A DNA stretch of 64,000 bases from Chloroflexota bacterium (GTDB taxonomy: Bacteria; Chloroflexota; Dehalococcoidia; Dehalococcoidales; JACQON01): positions 1 through 64,000 of the forward strand of contig JACQON010000002.1 of the NCBI GenBank assembly GCA_016202545.1. Reading direction: 5' to 3'. Every line of letters starts with the position of its first letter. Position 1 is the stretch's first letter. The notes beneath the pieces were generated by a model. That model was not told the origin of the DNA and did no database searches. It saw only the letters and a list, made by a program, of their open reading frames with translations. The position numbers and the translations under genes were made by a program. This document shows positions 38,850 through 49,730 of the stretch, one piece after another.

Positions 38850-40052
38850 TTGCCGCATTTAGCCGGTGAACCTGGGGTGGGAATCTCCATGGCATTTCTA
38901 TTACTTCACAACCATATGACGTTTGTCAAACGAGACGAACCTCAAGATTCCAGGAAATCTGAATGTCTTATGTATCTTTCTGCTATTGACATATGCTCAG
39001 TCGCAAGGATACGATTCAATGGACGCAGGAAGGGAGGACAAGGCAGGTATCCGGTGCAGAGCGAATTGATTTATAACCCTCACGGAGGCCAGGTGGTACT
39101 CAGGCACGAACTTCGGGAAGTAGTTGCTTTCTTGGGTCGTCACGGGTGGACAATTACCGTACGGGAAACCAGTAAGCCAATGGAAGCAACTGAGCTGGCT
39201 CGTGAAGCTGTCCGGAGAGGCGCCAAGGTCGTTATTGCCGCCGGCGGTGATGGCACGGTCAATGAGGTAGCCAATGGGTTGTTTGGCACCGATGCCGCGC
39301 TTGGAGTACTTCCCGTGGGAACCACCAACGCGTGGGCACTGCAGATGGGTATCCCAACATTAAATCCAATGTCACCAGGGTCGAACGTGGTCAAGTTTGT
39401 CTCGAATCTACAGGAACGGATTGCTCGTCCATTGCCTGCCAACTATTACCGAAAGGTGCTGCTGGATGCGGCTCGAGTGCTGGTTGAAGGACGCATTGTT
39501 GCGGTGGATATAGGGGAGGTGTCTGGTCGCTACTTCCTAATGTGGGCGGGTATTGGCCTAGATGCCGCGACCATAAAAAGCACATCACTCAAGGGGAAAA
39601 AAGCTCTGGGTTCATGGGCTTATCTATTGCCGATATTGGAGACAGTCCGCCGGTACCCTAGCACTGACGTTTGCCTGAAGCTGGATGGCAAAGAAACAAA
39701 GGTGAGGACATCGCAAATTGTTGTCTGCAATATCCAGCTTTATGGGGGGTTCCTGGCAATTGGGGCTGAGGCTCGCGTGAATGACGGCAAGTTGGATGTA
39801 TGTGTTTTCAAGGGGGGTGGGTTTCTCACTTTTGTGCGGCACGCCCTGAAGGTGCTTTCCCATCAGCAACTGCGAGACTCGAATATGGAGTATTACCAAA
39901 GCAGCGAAATAGTCGTTGAGTCTGCCCGCCCCCTGCCAGTGCAGGTGGATGGCGAGCCTTTGACAGAAACCCCCATCACTATTCGTGCCATATCCTCAGC
40001 ATTGAAGGTCATCGTACCCAGAAATGCGCCTGAGAATTTGTTTCACCGCTAA
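38850..40052 (+). CDS. diacylglycerol/sphingosine kinase-family lipid kinase
   Basis: VVIAAGGDGTVNEVANGLFGTDAALGVLPVGTTNAWALQMGIP; true start may be downstream of 38850. Confidence 0.9.
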   Translation: MPHLAGEPGVGISMAFLLLHNHMTFVKRDEPQDSRKSECLMYLSAIDICSVARIRFNGRRKGGQGRYPVQSELIYNPHGGQVVLRHELREVVAFLGRHGWTITVRETSKPMEATELAREAVRRGAKVVIAAGGDGTVNEVANGLFGTDAALGVLPVGTTNAWALQMGIPTLNPMSPGSNVVKFVSNLQERIARPLPANYYRKVLLDAARVLVEGRIVAVDIGEVSGRYFLMWAGIGLDAATIKSTSLKGKKALGSWAYLLPILETVRRYPSTDVCLKLDGKETKVRTSQIVVCNIQLYGGFLAIGAEARVNDGKLDVCVFKGGGFLTFVRHALKVLSHQQLRDSNMEYYQSSEIVVESARPLPVQVDGEPLTETPITIRAISSALKVIVPRNAPENLFHR

Positions 40053-40065
40053 TTGCCCTCCCCCG

Positions 40066-40314
40066 TTATCCACTTCTATCTTCCGCTTCTGCGTAGTCAA
40101 GAGGGTCGGGTATTCTTCTTTCCGGGACTGGGTAAACATAAATTGCCTCTACAGGACAGCTAAGCTCACAGAGGAGACAGGACTCGCAGTCTCTCGAATA
40201 GGCGATAAAGGGCTTTGCTGTTTCCTGGCTCATCCTGAGCACATCTTCGGGACAGGAATCAACACATACCCCACAGCCATTGCACAAATCAAAGTCTATT
40301 CTTCTAATCCCCAT
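40066..40314 (-). CDS. 2x[4Fe-4S] ferredoxin (AprB-like)
   Basis: CNGCGVCVDSCPEDV...CESCLLCELSCPVEAI. Confidence 0.92.
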   Translation of the reverse strand: MGIRRIDFDLCNGCGVCVDSCPEDVLRMSQETAKPFIAYSRDCESCLLCELSCPVEAIYVYPVPERRIPDPLDYAEAEDRSG

Positions 40315-42157
40315 TATTTGACACCTCGTCCGACCGTTTCCAGTACCCTAACTCCTCCGCCCGTGCCCAAAATGGATGCAAAAATTTTTCCCTCTTTGGC
40401 CTAAACTTGTACTTTTCCAGCGGTATATTCTCGGTCCAGAGCTTCATCGTCCCTGTCCCCGGCTCCTCTTTAAGAAGGAGCCACTTTAACCAGTTTATGT
40501 TATCCGTATACGGATAGTCTTCCCTGAGGGAACCAAACCTACTCTCCTTCTGTTCAAGCGCAGATTTCAAGAACATTTCTGCGGACAATACCATGTTGCG
40601 GAGCTCATGGACCAACCTCAAATAGTGGGGGTCATAGGCACGTAAGTAAGGCATAACATCCCCTCTTATCCTCTCTACTTCGTCCAGTGCCTTCCTCATG
40701 CTATTTTCTCTTCGGAGGATGTGTACCGGGTAGGGATGGATAGCTTCCTGGAGTGTGACGAGAGCATTTTCCGGGTCTATTCCATCCTCTCTCTCCAGAG
40801 AAGCCATTGTAGAGTCCCTGAGCTCGACTATAGCTTTTGCATCGACTTCTATTTTCCCGGTGTCAGCAGCCGTTCTTGCCGCTGACCATCCGGCGATTAC
40901 GCCGGAAATGGCGGCTCGATTCAGACCGCCGCCGCACTGCAGTTTGGCAACCGCCTCTCCGCAGGCAAAAAGCCCGCGGATATTTCTCGATGCAAATTCA
41001 GGGGTTACAAATACTCCACCACCAGGATTAGGTCCTTCCGGGGTGTATTCACAGAGCTTGATAAACCTCTTCTCTTTCAGGAAACCAAGTTTCTCCCATT
41101 TTTTCGCCGCGTAGGGAATAATCCTGTATATCATATCTACTTGTTTCTCAGTGAAGTGTCTCAGGTCTAGCCAGATAGGCGGGGCATTGCCTCTCTTCGC
41201 CTCCATCGCCATAAGCGGAGAATGCCACTCCGGTGATTTTAATCTCTGGATTTCAGGATAGTTCTTGACATATTCTTCCATCTTATTGTTTAATAGGCGC
41301 GCCCCCTCGCTTAACAACAGACCGTTACCAGGCCCAACTTCCGATGTTGCTCCCCATACGTTTGACGTACTGAAGTGGAAGCCCATCATTTCAGCCCCTG
41401 CTCGGTATGCCATTGCCCATCCATCGCCGGTAGTATTTCTGTGCCCTGACGACCTTGACTTGAAGATGGTCCCCCCTGTGGCTAATACAGTAGTTTTCGA
41501 TTTAAAGATAAGGAATTCTCCTGTCCGGCAGTTTATCCCCACCGCGCCGACAATGTTACCCTCAGAGACCAGGAGGTCAGTTATCATGGTCCAGTCGATT
41601 GACCTGATGCCTATCCTTCGACCGTAACCAGTAAGGGCATCCATCATGGGAATTCCCCCTCCCTCCATCAGGATGGTATTACCGCCACGCTGGAAGATGG
41701 TTTCATACTTTCCATTGGCTCTTTTCATGAACTTCACGCCCCACTTCTCAAGGCTTTTTAGCACCTCCGGGGCAAGTCGGACAACTTCAGCCAGAGTTTC
41801 CTGGTCGGCAAGATAGTCCTTGCCTTCGGCGAAAGCCCTTAGCTTGGCATCTGGGTCATCTTCGGGGAGGATTATGCTGAAGATTCCTCCAACGAGGGCG
41901 CTGGGGCCAGTTCTTCCAGCGTGAGACTTTTCAACAAGAACCACTTCATTTATAAGGCCGCTTTCCTTCGCTGATATGGCGCAACACCATCCACCAATAC
42001 CACCGCCAATTACCAAGACATCTGACTCTACAACTTTTCCCAATTCTTCCAACTTCGGTTGCAGGGCAATCATTATACTTCTTTCAACCTCCTTAGAGGG
42101 AAGGGCCTCGCGTGAAAGGATGCTGCCTCGCTCCTTGCGAGGGGTAGGGATAAGCAA
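40304..42157 (-). CDS. FAD-binding fumarate reductase/AprA-like flavoprotein
   Basis: SDVLVIGGGIGGWCCAISAKESG; GLFACGEAVAKLQCGGGLNRAAISG; likely starts at MIALQPKLEE. Confidence 0.9.
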   Translation of the reverse strand: MLIPTPRKERGSILSREALPSKEVERSIMIALQPKLEELGKVVESDVLVIGGGIGGWCCAISAKESGLINEVVLVEKSHAGRTGPSALVGGIFSIILPEDDPDAKLRAFAEGKDYLADQETLAEVVRLAPEVLKSLEKWGVKFMKRANGKYETIFQRGGNTILMEGGGIPMMDALTGYGRRIGIRSIDWTMITDLLVSEGNIVGAVGINCRTGEFLIFKSKTTVLATGGTIFKSRSSGHRNTTGDGWAMAYRAGAEMMGFHFSTSNVWGATSEVGPGNGLLLSEGARLLNNKMEEYVKNYPEIQRLKSPEWHSPLMAMEAKRGNAPPIWLDLRHFTEKQVDMIYRIIPYAAKKWEKLGFLKEKRFIKLCEYTPEGPNPGGGVFVTPEFASRNIRGLFACGEAVAKLQCGGGLNRAAISGVIAGWSAARTAADTGKIEVDAKAIVELRDSTMASLEREDGIDPENALVTLQEAIHPYPVHILRRENSMRKALDEVERIRGDVMPYLRAYDPHYLRLVHELRNMVLSAEMFLKSALEQKESRFGSLREDYPYTDNINWLKWLLLKEEPGTGTMKLWTENIPLEKYKFRPKREKFLHPFWARAEELGYWKRSDEVSNNGD

Positions 42158-42207
42158 GTAATGTCACTTCGACGTGACAAAGACCTCTCAAGTCACCTTC
42201 ATCGTGA

Positions 42208-44121
42208 CTACCCTTTCCATGACACTCTTCTTCGCCATTGCCACGCAGTCCCGAGAACAAAAACACCCAGACCAATAGCAATCGTGACATAGTTCTGGAG
42301 GAAGAATGATAAAACCAGCGCTACGGCAATCAGGGCGAACATGCCTCTTTCCGCTTGGCTAAGAGCAGTAAAATACTGTCCGCAAATCGTTACTTGCAAG
42401 ACTAATATCAAAGCAAAAGCGCTTATCACTAATAATATATCCAAAAGAAGGGGATTGGTTCCGGGCTGCAATATTAGAATGGGAGCATAAATAAATATGA
42501 ATGGCACAACAAAACCAGCACTAGCAACCTTCGATGCCTCAACTGCGGTTTTCAGGTAAGAGGCTCCGGCTAATCTCGCCCCGATAAGCGCGGCATAGGC
42601 TACCGGAGGGGTGACGAAGCCTATGTTAGCAAAATACAGGTTAAATAGGTGCACCTGGGCTACACTTAGTCCCAGTGGTATCAGGGTAGGGGCCATAACT
42701 AGTACCACCATGACATAGGCCACAAGGGTGGATACTCCCATGCCCAGGAAGATATTGGCAACTGCTGCTAAGCTGACGCCAATGAGCAGATTTCCACCAC
42801 TCAGCGACATTAACCCTACCGGCAACTTTTGAATCAGGACGGTAAACGATACCGAGCCTAATATTATCCCAACAGCAGCCATAATGGCAGCGAGGCCAGC
42901 TCCGGTAGTCGCTCCATCAATAAGGCCATCTACCCATTTCTTCAGGGAAGGGCGAGTCTCTTTCCGTAGAAAACTCAATAAAACAAGGGAAGCAATAGCC
43001 AGGACGGTGACATAGGCCACAGAGAAGCCCTGGAGCAAAAGGGCAATAATCAACACTAGGGGCAAAATAAATAGCGGCGCCCCCAATGCCATCTCTTTAA
43101 AGTCTACTTTTTCTTCATTCAGGCTGGCCAGTTTGCCCAGGGCCTTTAGCTTCATGGCCTGGAACTGCACGTAAAGACCTGCCGAAAAGTAATACAGTAT
43201 GGCCGGGATGGCTGCCATCATGATGATTTTAGTGTAGGGTATTCCGGTTATAGCTGCCATGAGAAAAGCGACTGTCCCCATTATTGGGGGCATTATTGCC
43301 CCACCGGTGGAGGCCGCCGCCTCAATGGCACCAGCCTGATATGGGGGATAGCCAGCCTTTTTCATGGCCGGTATTGTGAACGAACCGGTAAGGGCGACAT
43401 TACCCGTCGGGCTTCCAGTAACCATGCCAACGAGAGCGCTTGATACCACCGAAGTCATCGCTGGTCCACCGGCCAGCTTCTTTCCCGCCCACTTACCCAC
43501 TTCCATGAAGAAACGAATCGCTCCTGTTGTCTGGAGCAGGGCGGCGAAGACGAAGAGTAAGAAGACTACATTCGCCGAAACTCCTAAAATAGGGCCAAAT
43601 ATTCCCGATGTTCCTAGAGAGCCGATGCCCATCCTGAGGAAGAGCCTGTCTATCTCCACGGGGGGACTATGAAGAAAGCCGGGAAGAAATTGCCCCGAAT
43701 AGGCATAGGCCAGAAAAACGAGGCAGACTATGGGTATCGCTATCCCCATGGCCTGCCTGGAGGCTTCCAGGACGAGAAGGGTTATAATCATCCCCATGAC
43801 CACGACGATAAATGGAAGGTAAATGCTGCCGCTATTGTATTCCAGCCAGGGAACGCGGGGGAGCGTATAGACCACGAAGAATAAGGACATCGCCAGGTAA
43901 ATAAAGCCGAGGGCAATGCCAAGCCGAGACTCGGCCCGCCTGATAAAGACCAGAAAGAGGAGCACCAGGGCAAAAGTGAGGTGGATTACCTGATGCTGGT
44001 TAGGCCCAACAAACAATTGGAATGGGGCAATCAATTGATAGGTCACCATAGCTATCGCCACTACGGCGATAGCTATGGTGAGAATACGACGGAAAGAACC
44101 TTCTCGCTTTCTTTCATCCAC
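42208..44121 (-). CDS. TRAP transporter fused permease (DctQM fusion, TAXI-associated)
   Basis: 637 aa; SALVGMVTGSPTGNVALTGSFTIPAMKKAGYPPYQAGAIEAAASTGGAIMPPIMG. Confidence 0.92.
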   Translation of the reverse strand: MDERKREGSFRRILTIAIAVVAIAMVTYQLIAPFQLFVGPNQHQVIHLTFALVLLFLVFIRRAESRLGIALGFIYLAMSLFFVVYTLPRVPWLEYNSGSIYLPFIVVVMGMIITLLVLEASRQAMGIAIPIVCLVFLAYAYSGQFLPGFLHSPPVEIDRLFLRMGIGSLGTSGIFGPILGVSANVVFLLFVFAALLQTTGAIRFFMEVGKWAGKKLAGGPAMTSVVSSALVGMVTGSPTGNVALTGSFTIPAMKKAGYPPYQAGAIEAAASTGGAIMPPIMGTVAFLMAAITGIPYTKIIMMAAIPAILYYFSAGLYVQFQAMKLKALGKLASLNEEKVDFKEMALGAPLFILPLVLIIALLLQGFSVAYVTVLAIASLVLLSFLRKETRPSLKKWVDGLIDGATTGAGLAAIMAAVGIILGSVSFTVLIQKLPVGLMSLSGGNLLIGVSLAAVANIFLGMGVSTLVAYVMVVLVMAPTLIPLGLSVAQVHLFNLYFANIGFVTPPVAYAALIGARLAGASYLKTAVEASKVASAGFVVPFIFIYAPILILQPGTNPLLLDILLVISAFALILVLQVTICGQYFTALSQAERGMFALIAVALVLSFFLQNYVTIAIGLGVFVLGTAWQWRRRVSWKG

Positions 44122-44195
44122 AGGAAAACACCATTCTCATGAGCTAAGACGCATCGTCCTCCGCGGCACAGTGCGTCTTTACCTCGAACAGCCCG

Positions 44196-45326
44196 TTACC
44201 AGGGTTCCTTATAGGTTATTTTGGCCCCCTTCTCCGTCCAGAACTTCAGTGCTGCCGGATGGAAAGACTTCGCCTCGGCGTAAACATCAACTAATCCCTG
44301 CAGGCTATAGCCTTCAGCCACCGCATGGTAGTTCTTAATCTCATTCCTGTATTCCCATAGTATCCTCAGCACTTCCGCAACTACGTCATCGGGCAGCTCA
44401 GGACTGGCCGCCCAAGTAGAGACTGACTCTGTGACAAGCCAGTCATTTTGCAGTCGCGGGTCGGCTGTTTTGGGTATCGTTTTGAAACCAAACGGTATCA
44501 TGACCGCTCTCTGCATCTCGGCTTCAACTTCAGGAGTGGCGGGGTGATGGACGCTATATACTTTCTTGGCGGCCAATAGCTCCTCCGTAGCTGGATTGGG
44601 GACGAACTTGGGCAGAAACCCGCTGAGGGGCAGGAAGGCAGCATCTATTGTGCCGTCAATGAGCGCGTCTTTCATCTTGGCATAGCTAAGGTAGGAGACG
44701 TTTACCTTGTCCAGCATGCCGAGTTTTTCGGCGAAGAAACGGAACGTTTTGTCGCCGGTAATCCCGGGGGCATAAGCAGGGCTCACCCTCTTGCCTGCCA
44801 GGTCCTCAAAGTTCTTAATATTGGGATTTAGGGTTACTATCGCATTTTGCCACGGGAAGTTGTTCGACAATATAGTGAACTTATAGGGCTTGCCCTTAAA
44901 TACATCCCGACCTTCTCTGGAATCATAGAAGCTACCTATAGCCAGGTTTAGAATCGAGTTCTTTCTATTGCCCTCCCGGCTGGCTAGCTGCACGTTTTCA
45001 GTAGCCCCGGTAGTTTCAATAGGCACCGCCCGCAGCCAGTCGCTGTGCTTGTTAATCTGGTCAGCCAAGGCAAAGCCTAATACGTAGGCGGTGGCCCCCA
45101 GCGTTAGTGAGTAAATGTTTATCTGTGTCACCTCATGTTTTACGCTTGGCGTCGGCTTTGGGGTAGGTGCTGGCGCCGGAGCCGTCACCGTCACCGTAGG
45201 TGCTGCTGGCGCTGTCACCGTCACCGTTGGCGCTGGTGCTGGTGCTGGCGCCGGTGCGGTCTTGGCGCAGGCGATAAGGGTGGCACTCAATAGCAGTGCC
45301 ATCAAAATCATTGACAGTTTTCGCAT
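44196..45326 (-). CDS. TAXI-family TRAP solute-binding lipoprotein 1
   Basis: lipobox LIACA, Pro/Thr linker, SBP paralogous to next two ORFs. Confidence 0.88.
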   Translation of the reverse strand: MRKLSMILMALLLSATLIACAKTAPAPAPAPAPTVTVTAPAAPTVTVTAPAPAPTPKPTPSVKHEVTQINIYSLTLGATAYVLGFALADQINKHSDWLRAVPIETTGATENVQLASREGNRKNSILNLAIGSFYDSREGRDVFKGKPYKFTILSNNFPWQNAIVTLNPNIKNFEDLAGKRVSPAYAPGITGDKTFRFFAEKLGMLDKVNVSYLSYAKMKDALIDGTIDAAFLPLSGFLPKFVPNPATEELLAAKKVYSVHHPATPEVEAEMQRAVMIPFGFKTIPKTADPRLQNDWLVTESVSTWAASPELPDDVVAEVLRILWEYRNEIKNYHAVAEGYSLQGLVDVYAEAKSFHPAALKFWTEKGAKITYKEPW

Positions 45327-45591
45327 TTTAAATCCTCCCTGCTAAGATTTTTGCCTTATTGTTGATTGCCTTAGCCCTTCTACATGTCCCACCTCCGCAA
45401 AATGCCCGGATTGCGCTTTTCATGGTCAATGACCTAGTCCTTGATTCGAAAATTCTTATAGTATTGTTTGGTGCGTTGCCGCAGATTTACTAAGAAATCA
45501 TAGATATCGTCAGGAGACCGGTATCTCGACCAATCATAAGTAGCACCAAAGTCTTCGAACAGCCCACCTATTTAAACCTGGGAAATATCTA

Positions 45592-46692
45592 CTACCATGG
45601 TTCCTTGTAGGTTATTTTGCCACCCTTATCCTCCCAGAACTTCAGTGCCGCCGGATGGAAAGACTTCCTCTCAGCATAAGTGTCAACGAATCCCTGCACA
45701 TTAAATCCCTCGGCGATAGCGTGATAAGCTTTAAACTCATCCCTGTATTCCCATATTATCCTTAATACCTCAAGGATGACATCCTCGGGTACCTCAGGGC
45801 TAACAGCCCAGGCATTGCCCCCCTCAACAACGACCCAGTCATTTTGCATACGGGGGTCGGCTGTCTTTGGTATTACCTTGAAACCCAAAGGAATCCCAAG
45901 TGTTCTTTGGGTTTCAGCTTCGAGTTCAAGTGGGTGAGGGATGCTATAGACCTTTTTCATTGTCATTAGCTCGTCCAAAGCCGGGTTGGGCATAAACTTA
46001 GGCAAAAAGCCGCTGAGGGCCCCGATACCAGCATCTATTGTCCCATCGATAAAAGAGTCCTTAGTTTTGGCATAACCAAGACTTGCCGTCTTCACCGTAT
46101 CCTTTATACCGAATTTTTCAAAAAAGAACATCGATGTTGTGTAGGCAGTATATCCAGGGTAAGTTATCGCTACGGTCTTGCCTGCCAAGTCTTTGTAGCT
46201 CTTGATATTGGGGTCAAGGGTGACCATCGCATTTTGCCACGGGTTTGAGCCAGCTATTATCTGATAGGTATAAGCCTTATCTTTAAATACCCCCCGACCT
46301 TCCCTCACATCATAGAAGACCGCCATAGCAAGATTCACGATTGAATTCTTTCTATTGCCAGTTCTGCTAGCAACCTGCGCATTTTCGGTCTGACCGGCGG
46401 TCTCAATAGGTGTAGCACGTAGCCATTCACTGTGCTTGTTGATCTGATCGGATAAGGCAAATGCCAAAACATAGGTAGTTGAGCCGAGGGCGCTGCCATA
46501 GATATTGACCTCCCTCACCTCATGTTTTACGCTTGGCGTTGGGGTAGGTTTCGGCGCAGGAGGCGTCACCGTCACCGTCGGCGCAGGAGCTGTCACCGTC
46601 ACCGTTGGTGCAGGCACCGGTGCTGGCTTAGCGCAGGCAATAAGGGTGATACTCAATAATAGTGCCATTAAAATCATTGACAGTTTTCGCAT
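45592..46692 (-). CDS. TAXI-family TRAP solute-binding lipoprotein 2
   Basis: strong similarity to ORFs at 44196 and 46736 (shared FHPAALKFW..KGxKITYKEPW C-terminus). Confidence 0.88.
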   Translation of the reverse strand: MRKLSMILMALLLSITLIACAKPAPVPAPTVTVTAPAPTVTVTPPAPKPTPTPSVKHEVREVNIYGSALGSTTYVLAFALSDQINKHSEWLRATPIETAGQTENAQVASRTGNRKNSIVNLAMAVFYDVREGRGVFKDKAYTYQIIAGSNPWQNAMVTLDPNIKSYKDLAGKTVAITYPGYTAYTTSMFFFEKFGIKDTVKTASLGYAKTKDSFIDGTIDAGIGALSGFLPKFMPNPALDELMTMKKVYSIPHPLELEAETQRTLGIPLGFKVIPKTADPRMQNDWVVVEGGNAWAVSPEVPEDVILEVLRIIWEYRDEFKAYHAIAEGFNVQGFVDTYAERKSFHPAALKFWEDKGGKITYKEPW

Positions 46693-46735
46693 TTTAAATC
46701 CTCCCCGCTAATATTTTTGCTTTGGAAACCATGTA

Positions 46736-47848
46736 TTACCATGGCTCCTTGTAGGTTATCTTGGCTCCCTTTCCCTCCCAGAATTTCAGTGCTGCCGGAT
46801 GGAAAGACTTCCTCTCGACATAACCATCGACAAACCCCTGGAGCGTCCAGCTCTCAGCCACAGCATAGTAATTCTTGAACGTGCCTTTCTGCTCCCAAAG
46901 GACTCTTAATATCTCGAGCACTATATCATCGGGTAACTCAGGACTGGCTGCGACGAAGCTGGCTCCTTCAGTCACATACCAATCATTCTGCATTCGGGGG
47001 TCTGCCGTTTGGGGCAGGACTTTGAAACCCATTGGGATCCCGGTCGTCCTCTGAGCCTCCTCTTCTAGTTCAAGCGGAATCTGTACGCTGTATACTTTTT
47101 TGCGGGAGGCAAGGAGCTCCTCTAAGGCAGGAGCGGGGAGAAACTTGGGGAGTACACCACTGAGAGGCAGGGCAGCCGCATCTATCGTCCCATCCAGGAG
47201 GGCATCTTTCATTTTAGCGTAGCTAAGCAACACGGCCTTTGCCTTGTCTTTCACCCCGGCTTTCTCCAGGAAAAACATGTTCGTTACGTAGGCAGTAGTG
47301 GCTGGAGCATATCCGATAGCTACTGTTTTACCAGCTAGGTCTTGGTAGGTCTTAATGTTCGGGTCAAGGGTAAGCATGGCATTTTGCCACGGATATAGGA
47401 CAGCCAGTATGTTGAAGGTATAGGGTTTATCCTTGAATACATCCCGGCCTCCCCTCATGTCATAAAAGGTTCCCACGGCCGCCTGAAAGATTGAGATTTT
47501 CCTGTTTCCTGGCCTGGTGGCTATCTGCGCATTCTCGGTGCTGCCTGAGGTTTCCACAGGTACAATCCGAAGCCAATCGCTGTTTTTGTTGACCTGCTCA
47601 GCTAATCCGAAGCCCAAAAGGTAGCCGGCTGACCCCAGCGTCAACGTGTAGTATGTAAGGTCTGCCTTCTCACGGGTTGGTGTTGGTGTAGGCGCTGGCG
47701 CAGGAGCCGTTATTGTGACTGTCGGCGCTGGCGCTGTTACTGTCATTGTCGGTGCCGGTGCAGGCGCTGGCGTCGGTGCTGGCTTAGCGCAGGCGATAAG
47801 ACCGATACTCAATATTAGTGCCATAAAAATCGTTGCCAATCTTCGCAT
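46736..47848 (-). CDS. TAXI-family TRAP solute-binding lipoprotein 3
   Basis: same family and C-terminus FHPAALKFWEGKGAKITYKEPW. Confidence 0.88.
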   Translation of the reverse strand: MRRLATIFMALILSIGLIACAKPAPTPAPAPAPTMTVTAPAPTVTITAPAPAPTPTPTREKADLTYYTLTLGSAGYLLGFGLAEQVNKNSDWLRIVPVETSGSTENAQIATRPGNRKISIFQAAVGTFYDMRGGRDVFKDKPYTFNILAVLYPWQNAMLTLDPNIKTYQDLAGKTVAIGYAPATTAYVTNMFFLEKAGVKDKAKAVLLSYAKMKDALLDGTIDAAALPLSGVLPKFLPAPALEELLASRKKVYSVQIPLELEEEAQRTTGIPMGFKVLPQTADPRMQNDWYVTEGASFVAASPELPDDIVLEILRVLWEQKGTFKNYYAVAESWTLQGFVDGYVERKSFHPAALKFWEGKGAKITYKEPW

Positions 47849-47980
47849 GTTGAGTCCTCCCCACTAAGATTTTTTACTTCATTATTGCTGGTTGCCTTAA
47901 CCGCTCAATATATCTCACCTCCAGAAACCAAGGCTTTTATCAGGCGCCTTTTATCCCCGGCCCGCGTACTAGCGTGGCAA

Positions 47981-49468
47981 TTAATCAATAAACTTCTTCT
48001 CTTTTACTCTTCTCAACAACTCCGGGCTAATTGTAACCGGGGGTGCAAATTCTTTTATCCAGTGGTATGGCTTACAGGCTAGAATAAGTGATTTTGAGTG
48101 GGTAAGGTCGCCCCGGCTTTTCTTGTCAGGCGATAACATGGGGTCTATAAGGCTACCCCAACATCCTCCGATAGTATCCATTGAGGTTTCAGGGTCACAT
48201 CTTGTGCCCAAAGCCCAAAGGACGTCAGATATATTGGACGGGTCTATATCATCATCAACTATTATTACGTGCCGGCCCATATAGCCTGAAACATTAAAGC
48301 CGGCTGCCGCCAGTGCTGTCTGCTTAGCATGTCCCGCATACTGCTGTTGGATTGATATTATCCATATGCTGGTGGCGGCCTCCTGCATGCTCCACACCCC
48401 TTTTACGCCGGGGACTTGCCTATCTAACTCATTCCATAGCATAGCTGACATCAGTATATGCCTATTGAATGCCGCCCGACCTGACAGTTTTGACGGTGGC
48501 GACCCCATGATTATCGGGTTGTTCCGATGTAGGACGGCCTTTACTCTGAAAGCAGGCACGGGTCTTGAATACCCATAATATCCCAGCCACTCTCCAAAAG
48601 GCCCCTCTTCTATCATCTCGACTTCAGGCGGAACCATCTCACCTTCCAGTACAATCTCGGCTGTAGCTGGAATAGGTAAATCAGTCACTACGCCTTTCAC
48701 CACCTCAACAGGTCTGTTTCTCAGCCATCCGGCATAATCATATTCGCTAACTCCCCAGGGTATGGAGGGCCACGTGCTCGTTGCCCACAAAGTTGGCTCC
48801 TGCCCACACGTCACAGCCACGGGGCAAGGCTGGCCTTTGTCCCAATATTTTCTCCTGATTATATCCCCGTGCCTGCCCGGAGCCATATAGACCGTGGCTA
48901 CCGTTTTGTCGTGGACCTGCACCCTGTATGTCCCGAGATTTATCCAACCCTCGTCCGGGTCCCTCTGTATAACCATGCAACCTGTGCCGATGTACCTGCC
49001 TCCGTCAAGCTCATGCCACTTAGGTGATGGAAACTCAAAGAGGTCAACCTCGTCACCGGTACGGATGTTTTCCTTGACGGGCCCTGTACCAACCTGCACT
49101 GGCGGAATCAGCTTGACGTCTTCTTTGATTCTACTGCGCCATGCCCGAACAAGCTCTAACCCCCTGGCTTCCAATGGCAATCCCAGAGCAAGGGCAGTGC
49201 GCCTGGGCGTAGTAAACATGTTGGTGACAACCCTGTACCCGGCTTTGTAGCCTTTGACCTTATCGAACAACACCAGAGGCGAATCGGGAATTGCTAGCTG
49301 GACGTCTGTGACAGCGCCTATCTCCAGGTCCCAATCTGCACCCTCAACTAGCTTGTATCCCTCTAATTCCTCGACTCTTTGTATAAACTCCCTGATGTCA
49401 TAGAACATTTCTATATTCTCTTTTATAGTGTCTGGCTTTTGGATACAGACAGATGACTTTTCTTGCAC
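47981..49468 (-). CDS. UbiD-family (de)carboxylase 1
   Basis: VLFDKVKGYKAGYRVVTNMF, ATAEIVLEGEMVPPEVEMIEEGPFGEWLGYYG, HRNNPIIMGSPP. Confidence 0.92.
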   Translation of the reverse strand: MQEKSSVCIQKPDTIKENIEMFYDIREFIQRVEELEGYKLVEGADWDLEIGAVTDVQLAIPDSPLVLFDKVKGYKAGYRVVTNMFTTPRRTALALGLPLEARGLELVRAWRSRIKEDVKLIPPVQVGTGPVKENIRTGDEVDLFEFPSPKWHELDGGRYIGTGCMVIQRDPDEGWINLGTYRVQVHDKTVATVYMAPGRHGDIIRRKYWDKGQPCPVAVTCGQEPTLWATSTWPSIPWGVSEYDYAGWLRNRPVEVVKGVVTDLPIPATAEIVLEGEMVPPEVEMIEEGPFGEWLGYYGYSRPVPAFRVKAVLHRNNPIIMGSPPSKLSGRAAFNRHILMSAMLWNELDRQVPGVKGVWSMQEAATSIWIISIQQQYAGHAKQTALAAAGFNVSGYMGRHVIIVDDDIDPSNISDVLWALGTRCDPETSMDTIGGCWGSLIDPMLSPDKKSRGDLTHSKSLILACKPYHWIKEFAPPVTISPELLRRVKEKKFID

Positions 49469-49730
49469 TCATTCTATCATACCTTGTCAAGGGAAATAGT
49501 CTCTATTACAAATCGGGTGGGCAAATTTTTCAAAAAGTTAAAGGATTTGTGCCCGCTGTCCTGCGGCACGAAAAGGTAAGGGTAATCCACCGTCTGACCG
49601 TATATCTGGGGCGTCACAGTCAGAAAGGCTGTCCTAAAGTATCTCGACAATGGCATTCCTACTATACCAAAGCTGATGACGAATGAAGATTACTTCACTG
49701 CCAGTTGAACCAGGAATCCGGGTAAAATGA

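Noticed and set aside
49453-49686. 77-aa plus-strand ORF and an overlapping ~58-codon minus ORF between UbiD1 and tctB
   Set aside because: Neither shows a family motif, start context or convincing composition; kept as intergenic.
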